The notes beneath the pieces were generated by a model that worked only from the letters and a program-made list of their open reading frames with translations, had not been told where the DNA came from and ran no database searches. Made by a program: the position numbers and the translations under genes. A stretch of 64,000 nt of DNA from Chitinophagales bacterium (GTDB taxonomy: Bacteria > Bacteroidota > Bacteroidia > Chitinophagales > LD1): contig JAEUVA010000046.1 of the NCBI GenBank assembly GCA_016787045.1, positions 235,355-299,354 of the forward strand, given 5' to 3'. Of this stretch, positions 25,897 to 33,723 are shown piece after piece; within the stretch, counting starts at the first letter, position 1; each line of letters starts with the position of its first letter.

Positions 25897-25910
25897 ATGA
25901 TTTTTATCAG
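25897..25910 (-). promoter_or_regulatory. CRP/FNR-type palindrome between the DUF2892/ccoI genes and the esterase gene
   Basis: ATGAT-TTTT-ATCAG has the core TGAT-N4-ATCA, a perfect inverted repeat in its inner 12 bases. Its centre is 81.5 bases upstream of the DUF2892 ATG (minus strand) and about 60 bases before the esterase ATG (plus strand). It matches the ccoS palindrome except for the first base and the spacer. It may act on both flanking genes, but the -7 box on the minus side is poorer than at ccoS. Confidence 0.5.
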
Positions 25911-25962
25911 CATTAAAACTATTCCTGCATAAATCAGAGAATGTATTAAATTCATTTTCTGC

Positions 25963-27864
25963 ATGAAAAACTTACTCCTCACAATAGCTTTAGCAACGTT
26001 TGTATTTGAAATTTTTGCGCAGGGGAATTGTGAATCTGACCGGTACAAACAAGTTGTTTTTGACAGCATAAAAGTAACTTCAGGCATTCAATTTGGCGTT
26101 GCTGACCCGTATGGAATTATTGACCAACAGCAACTATTTTTAGATGTATATGAGCCACTTGGCGATACAGTAAGCAAACGCCCGGTTATTGTATATGCGT
26201 ATGGGGGAGGTTTTTTGATAGGCACACGCAATCAACCACCTATACCATACTATGGTAATTTTTTCGCCAAATTGGGTTATGTATTTGTAGCTATTGATTA
26301 CCGATTGGGTTTTAATGTAACCACACCCGGCAGCCCGGAGCGGGCGGTTTATAGAGCCGTACAAGATTTGCGCGCAGCCGAAAGACACTTAGCGCAGAGA
26401 GCAAATTTGTATAAAATTGATACTTCAAAAATTATTCTCTTTGGCAGTAGTGCAGGTTGTTTTGCGGCATTTCATTCTACTTACATGGAGTACACGCAAG
26501 CAGCTGCATTTGCCACACCCATTCCAATTTTAGACCCTGAAGTATTGGGTGGTGTAGATTCCAGCGGTAATACAGATTTTAACTTCAAGTACATAGAGCC
26601 GTTTGCCATTCTTAATCAGTGGGGGGCATTGGCCGATACGAATTGGATTGATACCGATGAACGGATTCCGGTTATTTCTTTTCATGGCGACCAGGATAAT
26701 GCTGTACCTTATGTTTACGGATATCCGTTTTCGTATCCGGTGTTTCCAAATGTATATGGAAGCAAACCCATACATGAGCGATTGACTCACTTGGGTATCA
26801 AAAACGAACTGCACCCTTTAGTAGGTTATGGCCATGAACCCGAATTGCTAAACTTGGACTTACGCGATACTGTTTTGCAAAAATCGCGCGATTTTTTGTA
26901 TCCGCTTTTACAGCCCAACACATCAAGTATTGTTGGATTAAGTGTAGTTTGCACCGGAAGCAATACATCCTACAGTGTAAACCCCACTCCCGGCAGCAAA
27001 TACTGCTGGCAACTTACCGGCAATGGCAACATTACTCAAAACAATGGCCACAGCATAAAAGTTAGTTGGAACGATACCGGTTGGGTAAAAGTACAGGTTC
27101 GGGAAATCAATCAGATTAGCGCCTCCGGGGATTTAAAAACTTTGGACATCTATGTTAAACCGAAAGTAACTGCTGGGTTTGGATATCAAATCAATGATTT
27201 GTTGGTTTCACTTGTAGATTTTTCTACAGGAGCTGAAAACTTATTGTGGAATTTTGGTAATGGTAATTCCAGCACGGTTCAAAATCCGGTAGTAAACTAT
27301 TTGCAAGGCGGCACATACACCATAACACAAATAGCAGACAACGGAGTATGCCCCGATACTTTTAAAACTTCGCTAACTGTTGACTCGTGTCCGGTTGCAT
27401 TTTTTACGCAAACGTATCTCAACAACAACAGCGTTGTATTTAATGCACAACCTACCAACACTGCGCTCTACAACTGGGATTTTGGCGATGGTTACACCAC
27501 CACCACTACAGCAGCTAATGTACTACACATGTATCAGCAAACGGGTAGCTATATGGCTAGTGTAAAGGTTCAAAATGTACTCGCCTGTGCAGATACTTTT
27601 TACAGCAGTGTTTTGCTGGTTTCATCACTCAGTAAGCCAACAAGCGAAATTTCATACTCGCAAAATTCAAGTTTGTTGAGTATATCACTCAATAATTCCG
27701 GCAACTCTTTATGGCAACTCTATGCTTTGGATGGACAATTAATAACGCAAGGCATCTTTGAAAATCAACTTGACATTTGTACCAACGAGTTATCTGTGGG
27801 CACTTATGTACTTTGCATCAAAACAAGCAATGATATGTTCGTCAAAAAATTGATGATTTATTAA
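25963..27864 (+). CDS. Secreted carboxylesterase-like hydrolase with PKD domains and T9SS tail
   Basis: A 633-residue secreted protein with signal peptide (MKNLLLTIALATFVFEIFAQ). Residues about 50-310 form an alpha/beta hydrolase: VYAYGGGFLIG is the oxyanion GGG motif, GSSAG (161-165) holds nucleophile Ser163, FHGDQDNAVPY holds the acid, and GHEPEL the His. Then come PKD-like domains, with LLWNFGNGNSSTVQNPV and YNWDFGDGYTTT. The last 75 residues, ending GTYVLCIKTSNDMFVKKLMIY, match a T9SS sorting domain, so the protein should be exported to the cell surface or outside. The substrate is unknown; carboxyl ester lipids or sugars are possible. Confidence 0.85.
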   Translation: MKNLLLTIALATFVFEIFAQGNCESDRYKQVVFDSIKVTSGIQFGVADPYGIIDQQQLFLDVYEPLGDTVSKRPVIVYAYGGGFLIGTRNQPPIPYYGNFFAKLGYVFVAIDYRLGFNVTTPGSPERAVYRAVQDLRAAERHLAQRANLYKIDTSKIILFGSSAGCFAAFHSTYMEYTQAAAFATPIPILDPEVLGGVDSSGNTDFNFKYIEPFAILNQWGALADTNWIDTDERIPVISFHGDQDNAVPYVYGYPFSYPVFPNVYGSKPIHERLTHLGIKNELHPLVGYGHEPELLNLDLRDTVLQKSRDFLYPLLQPNTSSIVGLSVVCTGSNTSYSVNPTPGSKYCWQLTGNGNITQNNGHSIKVSWNDTGWVKVQVREINQISASGDLKTLDIYVKPKVTAGFGYQINDLLVSLVDFSTGAENLLWNFGNGNSSTVQNPVVNYLQGGTYTITQIADNGVCPDTFKTSLTVDSCPVAFFTQTYLNNNSVVFNAQPTNTALYNWDFGDGYTTTTTAANVLHMYQQTGSYMASVKVQNVLACADTFYSSVLLVSSLSKPTSEISYSQNSSLLSISLNNSGNSLWQLYALDGQLITQGIFENQLDICTNELSVGTYVLCIKTSNDMFVKKLMIY

Positions 27865-27876
27865 ACTGCTACATTA

Positions 27877-28968
27877 CTATCCGGCAAGTGCTACCACCAC
27901 ATTTGCCGCCCTTTCAGAAGCACCCGTGCCACCTAATTTAGTGCGGAGCAAGGTATAATCTTCGCTTAATTGTTGCTGCACTTTTGTAGTGAATAGCAAC
28001 TTCAGTTCAGCAACCAATCGCTGTTCATTTACCTGATGCTGTATCAATTCTTCCACTACTTTTTTGCCACATATCAGGTTAACAATACAGATAAAGCCAA
28101 TGCTCTTATCAATCACCAAATGAGCAATAAAATAAGAAATCCAACTTCCTTTGTAGCAAATCACCTCAGGCACACGATGCAGCGCAGCTTCTAAGGTGGC
28201 AGTGCCCGATGTAACAATTGCTGCATCAGCATTTTGTAATACTCCGTACGTATTATCCATCTGTAATTCCACCTTACAATCACCAATAATTTTGAGATAA
28301 AAATCTGTGCCTATAGTGCTCATGCCGGTTACTACAAACTTCTTTTCCGGAAAATGCTTGACCACTTTCAAATACTCCGGAAGCAGGTACGCAATTTCTT
28401 GTTTGCGGCTACCGGGTAGCAAGGCCACTACATTAGTAGCCACTGCTTGAGTATCCATTTTTGCCAGCGCCAACTCATCTAACAACGGATGCCCCACAAA
28501 CTCTACAGCTACTCCGTATTGCTGGTAAAAGTCCTTTTCAAACGGAAAGATAACGAGCATCCTATCCACATACTTTTTCACCTGTTTTACTCTGCCTTTT
28601 TTCCAAGCCCAAAGCTGTGGAGATATATAATAACAAATTTTAAAGTTATTCTCCTTTAAAAATTTCAGTATCCGAAAATTGAAACCCGGATAATCAATCA
28701 AAACCACTACATCGGGTTGGTAGTTCAAAATATCCTTTTTACAAAAACTAATGTTACCAAGTATAGTAGGCAAATGCTTGAGTACTTCAAAAAAACCCAT
28801 AAAAGCCAAATCACGTATGTGCTTTACAAGTGTCCCCCCTTGCTGCTGCATTTTATCGCCACCCCAGCAGCGCACATCTGCGTGTATATCCTTTGCTTTA
28901 ATTGCTTTTATCAGATTCGCCCCATGCAAATCACCCGATGCTTCACCAGCAATGATGTAGTAACGCAT
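27877..28968 (-). CDS. lpxB: Lipid-A-disaccharide synthase
   Basis: A 363-residue GT-B enzyme that joins UDP-diacylglucosamine to lipid X in lipid A synthesis. The ATG at 28968 begins MRYYIIAGEASGDLHGANL, the LpxB start signature, and overlaps the stop of the upstream gene by one base (TAATG), which decides the start against the longer frame. Further family motifs are VVLIDYPGFNFRI, CYYISPQLWAWKKGR, FVGHPLLDEL and ALLPGSRKQEI. Length is normal. It forms a unit with the small membrane protein and surE upstream. Confidence 0.93.
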   Translation of the reverse strand: MRYYIIAGEASGDLHGANLIKAIKAKDIHADVRCWGGDKMQQQGGTLVKHIRDLAFMGFFEVLKHLPTILGNISFCKKDILNYQPDVVVLIDYPGFNFRILKFLKENNFKICYYISPQLWAWKKGRVKQVKKYVDRMLVIFPFEKDFYQQYGVAVEFVGHPLLDELALAKMDTQAVATNVVALLPGSRKQEIAYLLPEYLKVVKHFPEKKFVVTGMSTIGTDFYLKIIGDCKVELQMDNTYGVLQNADAAIVTSGTATLEAALHRVPEVICYKGSWISYFIAHLVIDKSIGFICIVNLICGKKVVEELIQHQVNEQRLVAELKLLFTTKVQQQLSEDYTLLRTKLGGTGASERAANVVVALAG

Positions 28969-29291
28969 TACATAAAAAATTTGGCGTACAAAATAGGTAT
29001 GCCCCAAAGAATAGTAGCGGCTATTACACCCCGGGCAGAATTGTAATAGTCTCGCGATATAAAAATGAAAAACAATCCTAAATTGATAATACAGCCAAAA
29101 CTCAAAATCTTAGCTACAATAGTGGGGTAGAGCATTGTTTTGAGGTAGGCCTCAAAAGTCATTACCTGCATCTGAAACAAATAAAAAAAAGCAAACGATA
29201 GCAAAGGCAGCACCAGAGCAGGTAACAATCCTATAAAAAATTTATCCCATTTATAGATAGTTGGTGTTTGATTAAAAAGGCGTTCTACCAT
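28968..29291 (-). CDS. Small membrane protein between surE and lpxB
   Basis: A 107-residue protein with three predicted membrane helices (about 19-40, 54-77 and 87-104). It starts MVERLFNQTPTIYKWDKFF with a short cytoplasmic part. I do not recognise a family. Its stop overlaps the lpxB start by one base and it starts 24 bases after the surE stop, so it sits inside the surE-lpxB transcript. A role near lipid A or envelope synthesis is only a guess from position. Confidence 0.6.
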   Translation of the reverse strand: MVERLFNQTPTIYKWDKFFIGLLPALVLPLLSFAFFYLFQMQVMTFEAYLKTMLYPTIVAKILSFGCIINLGLFFIFISRDYYNSARGVIAATILWGIPILYAKFFM

Positions 29292-29315
29292 AACAAAGTT
29301 GGTTATATGTAAAAA

Positions 29316-30137
29316 TTATGAATTAAATGCCTCGCCTCCAGCAGTGCGATTGCCTATGTTTGCCACGGCTTCCAAATCCCATGTTTCATTAATGAGCGGA
29401 ATCACATGATGGGCAGTTAAGTCGTGCTGCACAGGCACAACGCTTACAAACCCGTTGGCAAGCGCCCATTCATCTGTATCTTGTCCTTTGTCATAATTCA
29501 CAAATTTTCCGGTGAGCCAATAATATGGTTTGCCCATGGGATCCAAACGTTCCATATATTCTTCTTCCCACTTGGCATTTGCCTGACGGCAAATTTTCAA
29601 TCCTTTAATCTCCTTAAATTCTCCTTTGGGAATGTTTACGTTTAGCAATGAATGCTTGGGTTGGCCGTATTTGAGTACCATTTCTGCAACAAACCTGGCA
29701 TACATTTTTGCGGCACTAAAATCGGCTTCGTAGCTATAATCCAGTAGCGAAAAGCCAACCGAAGGAATCCCTTCTAAACTGGCTTCCACTGCGGCACTCA
29801 TAGTACCCGAGTAAATAATATTGATAGATGAATTGCTGCCGTGATTAATGCCGCTTACACACAAGTCAGGAGTACGGTGCAATACTTTGTCTACTGCCAA
29901 TTTCACACAATCTACCGGAGTACCGCTACATTGATATGACTTTACTCCATCAAACAAGTGCATTTCACGCAAACGTAAGGGCTTGTTGATAGTTATGGCA
30001 TGACCCATGCCGCTCTGTGGCGAGTCGGGCGCCACTACAACAACCTCTCCCAGATCATGTACTGCTTCAACCAATGCTTTGATGCCCGGAGCAGTAATGC
30101 CATCATCGTTTACAACTAAAATTAAAGGTTTACTCAT
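29316..30137 (-). CDS. surE: 5'/3'-nucleotidase SurE
   Basis: A 273-residue metal-dependent phosphatase started at the ATG at 30137 (MSKPLILVVNDDGITAPG). NDDG gives the metal-binding aspartates, PQSGMGHAIT and CSGTPVDCVKLA are conserved SurE blocks, and SGINHGSNSSINIIYSGTMSAA carries the Asn metal ligand and the GTVGAA-like loop. SurE removes phosphate from nucleoside monophosphates and is linked to stationary-phase survival. The gene heads the surE-membrane protein-lpxB unit. Confidence 0.95.
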   Translation of the reverse strand: MSKPLILVVNDDGITAPGIKALVEAVHDLGEVVVVAPDSPQSGMGHAITINKPLRLREMHLFDGVKSYQCSGTPVDCVKLAVDKVLHRTPDLCVSGINHGSNSSINIIYSGTMSAAVEASLEGIPSVGFSLLDYSYEADFSAAKMYARFVAEMVLKYGQPKHSLLNVNIPKGEFKEIKGLKICRQANAKWEEEYMERLDPMGKPYYWLTGKFVNYDKGQDTDEWALANGFVSVVPVQHDLTAHHVIPLINETWDLEAVANIGNRTAGGEAFNS

Positions 30138-30220
30138 GTAGGCGAAAATACTTTTTAACGGCATGTTTTTTATGCTGTATTACGCGTATGTACACATCAA
30201 AAAAATAGTAACATCGCAGT

Positions 30221-30748
30221 ATGAATACAGACCTGCTACTGCAATACCGTTCAAACCGTACCTTGACCGATGAAAAATTTTTGAAAATGGTGCGTAATCC
30301 GCTACTGTTCAAACTGTTTTTGTTTACTAAACTACCGGCTGCTTTTATTGCCGGCTGCAAAGTAAAAGAGGTAAATACACAAAGTTGCAGTATAACGGTG
30401 CCTTATCGTTGGCTTACTCAAAACCCGTTTCGCTCTACCTACTTTGCGGTGCTGAGCATGGCCGCAGAGATGAGTACCGGTATGCTGGCACTAATGATGA
30501 CCCAAGATTCTAAGCCATCTGTGTCTATGTTGGTTACCCACTTAGAAGCCGACTTTGTAAAAAAGGCAACCGGCATAACTACCTTTGTTTGTAACGATGG
30601 TAAAGCCATGAACGAATTGGTGGAGCAAGCCATTATTACCGGAGAAGGTAAAAGTTTTACTGCTACCGCTACCGGTTACTCGCAGAGCGGAGAAGTGGAA
30701 GCCGTATTTAAAATAGAATGGAGTTTTAAAGCACGATTGAAAAAATAA
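30221..30748 (+). CDS. DUF4442 hotdog-fold protein
   Basis: A 175-residue protein. The N-terminus has FLFTKLPAAFIAGCKVKEVNTQSCSITVPYRW, and the core NPFRSTYFAVLSMAAEMSTGMLA is the helix of a hotdog fold in which the usual HGG is replaced by the RST-YF variant of DUF4442. This group is related to PaaI-like thioesterases, but activity is unproven. It is read divergently from surE and is followed by the aminopeptidase gene after four bases, so those two are likely one transcript. Confidence 0.78.
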   Translation: MNTDLLLQYRSNRTLTDEKFLKMVRNPLLFKLFLFTKLPAAFIAGCKVKEVNTQSCSITVPYRWLTQNPFRSTYFAVLSMAAEMSTGMLALMMTQDSKPSVSMLVTHLEADFVKKATGITTFVCNDGKAMNELVEQAIITGEGKSFTATATGYSQSGEVEAVFKIEWSFKARLKK

Positions 30749-30752
30749 AAAT

Positions 30753-32045
30753 ATGCGTTACGATAGCATTGACAACAGTCTGTTTAAATTAAATCGCAAA
30801 AACTTCACCCGGCAGATGAAGAAAAATGCGATTGCTGTGTTTATCAGCAATGAACTACCCACCCGTAGTGCCGATGCCGGTTACGACTGGAGGCAAAACC
30901 CGGATTTGTTTTACTTGACCGGAATTGACCAGGAAGAAACATATCTAATTTTGTTTCCGGATGCTCCGGAAGATAAGTACCGCGAGATACTTTTTGTGCG
31001 CAGAACAAATGAGCACATTATGTGGTGGGAGGGCAAAAAACACTCTATAGAAGAAGCCAAAGAAGTATCGGGCTGTAGTAATGTGATGTGGTCTGATATG
31101 TTCGAAAATGTTTTTAACATGTTAATGCACTATACCTCGCATGTTTACCTAAACACTAACGAGCATGACCGTAGTGTAAGCATGGGCGAAACCCCTGAAC
31201 TGCGATTTGCTCGTAAAGTGATGAATAATTTCCCGTTGCATAAGTATGAGCGTTCTGCGCCCATAATGCATGAACTACGCCTTTCCAAGAGCGAAGTAGA
31301 AGTAGCATTACTAAAACAAGCTATTGACATTACCCGCAAAGGATTTTTGCGCACACTAAAGTTTGTAAAACCCGGTGTGTGGGAATATGAGGTAGAGGCA
31401 GAGTTAACACACGAGTACACCATCAACCGAGGTACCGGCCAGGCATATACCCCCATTGTGGCTTCTGGCGAAAACGCCTGTGTGCTACACTATATCACCA
31501 ACAACTACCAATGCAAAGCCGGTGAAGTACTATTGATGGATTGCGCAGCCGAATACGCCAACTATAATGCCGACCTCACCCGTTGCATACCGGTGAGCGG
31601 TAAGTTTACTGCCCGCCAACGCAAAGTGTATGATGCTGTGCTGCGCGTGCATCGCGAAGCGGCAAAAATGATGCGTGCAGGCACCGTACTTCAAGACTTA
31701 AATAATGAAGTAGGCAAAGTGATGGAAAGCGAGTTAGTTGGTTTAAAATTGTTGACTAAAACCGACCTCAAAAACCAAACAAAAGAAAACCCCGCATTCA
31801 AAAAATATTTTCCTCATGGCACAGCTCATTTTTTGGGCTTAGATGTGCATGATGTGGGAAATCGTTATGAAAAATTGAAAGCCGGTGCCGTACTTACCTG
31901 CGAGCCGGGCATCTATATCCGCGCAGAAAAATTAGGTATTCGTTTAGAAAACAATTTGCTGGTTACAAAAAATAATCCGATTGACCTGATGGCCGACATT
32001 CCGATTGAAGCAGATGAGATTGAAACTTTAATGAATCAGAAATAA
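30753..32045 (+). CDS. pepP: Xaa-Pro aminopeptidase, M24B family
   Basis: A 430-residue cytoplasmic metallopeptidase that removes an N-terminal residue before proline. The N-terminal creatinase-like domain has NPDLFYLTGIDQEE. The C-terminal pita-bread fold has the dinuclear metal ligands: Asp in LMDCAAEYANYNADLTR, His in HGTAHFLGLDVHDVG, and Glu in CEPGIYI and RLENNLLV. Length matches bacterial PepP. It is followed by pssA after three bases. Confidence 0.9.
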   Translation: MRYDSIDNSLFKLNRKNFTRQMKKNAIAVFISNELPTRSADAGYDWRQNPDLFYLTGIDQEETYLILFPDAPEDKYREILFVRRTNEHIMWWEGKKHSIEEAKEVSGCSNVMWSDMFENVFNMLMHYTSHVYLNTNEHDRSVSMGETPELRFARKVMNNFPLHKYERSAPIMHELRLSKSEVEVALLKQAIDITRKGFLRTLKFVKPGVWEYEVEAELTHEYTINRGTGQAYTPIVASGENACVLHYITNNYQCKAGEVLLMDCAAEYANYNADLTRCIPVSGKFTARQRKVYDAVLRVHREAAKMMRAGTVLQDLNNEVGKVMESELVGLKLLTKTDLKNQTKENPAFKKYFPHGTAHFLGLDVHDVGNRYEKLKAGAVLTCEPGIYIRAEKLGIRLENNLLVTKNNPIDLMADIPIEADEIETLMNQK

Positions 32046-32048
32046 TCC

Positions 32049-32768
32049 ATGCAGTTGTTTAATCTGCCCAATTTACTTACGCTCATCAACCTTTTTAGTG
32101 GTTGCTTGGCAGTGGTTTTTGCTTTCAGTTACCACATTGACTGGGTGCCGTACTGCGTACTCGTATCATTAGTTGCCGATTTCTTTGATGGTTTTGCTGC
32201 GCGTTTTATTAAAACTAATAGCGATTTAGGCAAGCAATTAGACTCCTTAGCAGACGTAGTAAGTTTTGGATTAGTACCGGGTTTAATTGTGTTTTGGATG
32301 CTCAATAATTCGTTGAGAGCAGACATCCATAGTTTTTCAGATAACGAAATTTTGTTGGCATCTGCACCGGCATTTCTACTTACACTTTTTGCAGCGCTGC
32401 GCTTAGCAAAATTCAACATAGACACCCGGCAAACAGATGGTTTTATCGGTTTAGCTACACCTGCATCCACTATGTTTGTTACCGGTATTTTGCTTATGGT
32501 ATTACAAAATAGCTTTGGGTTTGCTTCATTGCTTTACAATAAGTTTTTACTCTACAGCATTATCCTCTTCCTTTCGTATTTAATGGTTGCAGAGCTACCC
32601 ATGTTCTCTTTCAAGTTTAAATCCTACAACTGGGCGGGTAATGAATGGCGCTACTTGTTCATAATTCTTTCGTTGATTTTACTGGTTGCGCTTAAATTTG
32701 CTGCCGTTAGTTTGATAGTTATCCTGTATATAATTTTATCGGTCACATTAAAAATCATCAACAAATGA
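32049..32768 (+). CDS. pssA: CDP-diacylglycerol-serine O-phosphatidyltransferase
   Basis: A 239-residue inner-membrane enzyme with about six to eight helices. The CDP-alcohol phosphotransferase motif is complete in VADFFDGFAARFIKTNSDLGKQLDSLADVVSFG, which has the pattern DG-AR-G-D-D. Residues NLPNLLTLINLFSGCLAV at the start are typical of PssA. It makes phosphatidylserine, the precursor of phosphatidylethanolamine. Its last four bases overlap the purS start. Confidence 0.9.
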   Translation: MQLFNLPNLLTLINLFSGCLAVVFAFSYHIDWVPYCVLVSLVADFFDGFAARFIKTNSDLGKQLDSLADVVSFGLVPGLIVFWMLNNSLRADIHSFSDNEILLASAPAFLLTLFAALRLAKFNIDTRQTDGFIGLATPASTMFVTGILLMVLQNSFGFASLLYNKFLLYSIILFLSYLMVAELPMFSFKFKSYNWAGNEWRYLFIILSLILLVALKFAAVSLIVILYIILSVTLKIINK

Positions 32769-33016
32769 ATTTCAGAGCTGAAATAGACATAATGCCGCTA
32801 AAAGAATTATTAGATCCACAAGGCAAAGCTGTTAGCAGTGGCTTAAAAAAAATGAACTTTACTTCGGTAGAAGATGTGCGCATTGGCAAACACATCAGCA
32901 TTAAGCTAAGTGCTAATACCAAAGAGGAAGCAACCACCCAAGTGGAAAATGCTTGCAAAAAACTTTTGGCCAACCCCATTATGGAGGGCTATAAGTTTGA
33001 GCTAATTGCCGAATAG
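32765..33016 (+). CDS. purS: Phosphoribosylformylglycinamidine synthase subunit PurS
   Basis: An 83-residue small subunit of the three-part FGAM synthase (PurS, PurQ, PurL) of purine synthesis. It reads AEIDIMPLKELLDPQGKAV, then a strand-helix pattern VEDVRIGKHISIKL and ends KFELIAE, all typical of PurS. It overlaps pssA by four bases (ATGA). purQ and purL are not in the window, as is common where purS is apart. Confidence 0.9.
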   Translation: MNFRAEIDIMPLKELLDPQGKAVSSGLKKMNFTSVEDVRIGKHISIKLSANTKEEATTQVENACKKLLANPIMEGYKFELIAE

Positions 33017-33051
33017 CTTCTCTTCTTTTCACTACAACTAAATCAGCTACA

Positions 33052-33723
33052 TTGAAATTGTTTGTAGTTCCCACGCCTGTAGGCAACTTAAAAGACATCA
33101 CGCTGCGAGCGTTGGATGTACTAAAAGATGTAGATTTTATACTGGCAGAAGATACCCGCCAAACGCTCAAACTCTTACAGCATTATCAAATTCAAAAGCC
33201 GGTTTATGCGTATCATAAATTTAATGAGCGCAAAAGTTCGGACGGCATTGTTCAGAAACTAAAAAGCGGGTTAAAAGGGGCTTTGGTGAGCGACAGTGGT
33301 ACTCCGGGTATCTCAGACCCCGGCCATGTGCTTATTCAGGAGTGTATTAAAGAAGAAATACAGATTGAAACCCTACCGGGGGCTACCGCTTTTGTTCCGG
33401 CTTTGGTTAACTCCGGGTTTGATACCAATGAATTTTTATTCATTGGTTTTTTACCTCACAAAAAAGGAAGACAAACGGCTTTGAAAAGAATAGCATCAAC
33501 CTCAAATACAGTTATTCTGTACGAATCGCCATTTAGAGTATTGAAACTGCTCTACGAGTTAAAAGAACATATCGGCACAGAAAGAAAAATTTCCTGCTCG
33601 CGCGAAATCTCTAAAATGTTTGAAGAAACTGTACGCGGCACAGCCGAGGAGTTGATTCAGCATTTCACGCTAAAAGAACCTCGTGGCGAGTTTGTAGTTA
33701 TTATATCCAACCTAAATGATTAG
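33052..33723 (+). CDS. rsmI: 16S rRNA (cytidine-1402-2'-O)-methyltransferase
   Basis: A 223-residue SAM methyltransferase of the tetrapyrrole-methylase fold. KLFVVPTPVGNLKDITLRAL at the start, LAEDTRQTLKLL, VSDSGTPGISDPG and LPGATAFVPAL are the RsmI motifs. The only start that keeps the VPTPVGN motif is TTG at 33052; no in-frame ATG lies near. This is unusual but acceptable, since the motif should begin within ten residues of the start. RsmI adds a 2'-O-methyl group in the decoding centre of 16S rRNA. Its stop overlaps the FGGY kinase end by four bases (tail to tail). Confidence 0.9.
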   Translation: MKLFVVPTPVGNLKDITLRALDVLKDVDFILAEDTRQTLKLLQHYQIQKPVYAYHKFNERKSSDGIVQKLKSGLKGALVSDSGTPGISDPGHVLIQECIKEEIQIETLPGATAFVPALVNSGFDTNEFLFIGFLPHKKGRQTALKRIASTSNTVILYESPFRVLKLLYELKEHIGTERKISCSREISKMFEETVRGTAEELIQHFTLKEPRGEFVVIISNLND

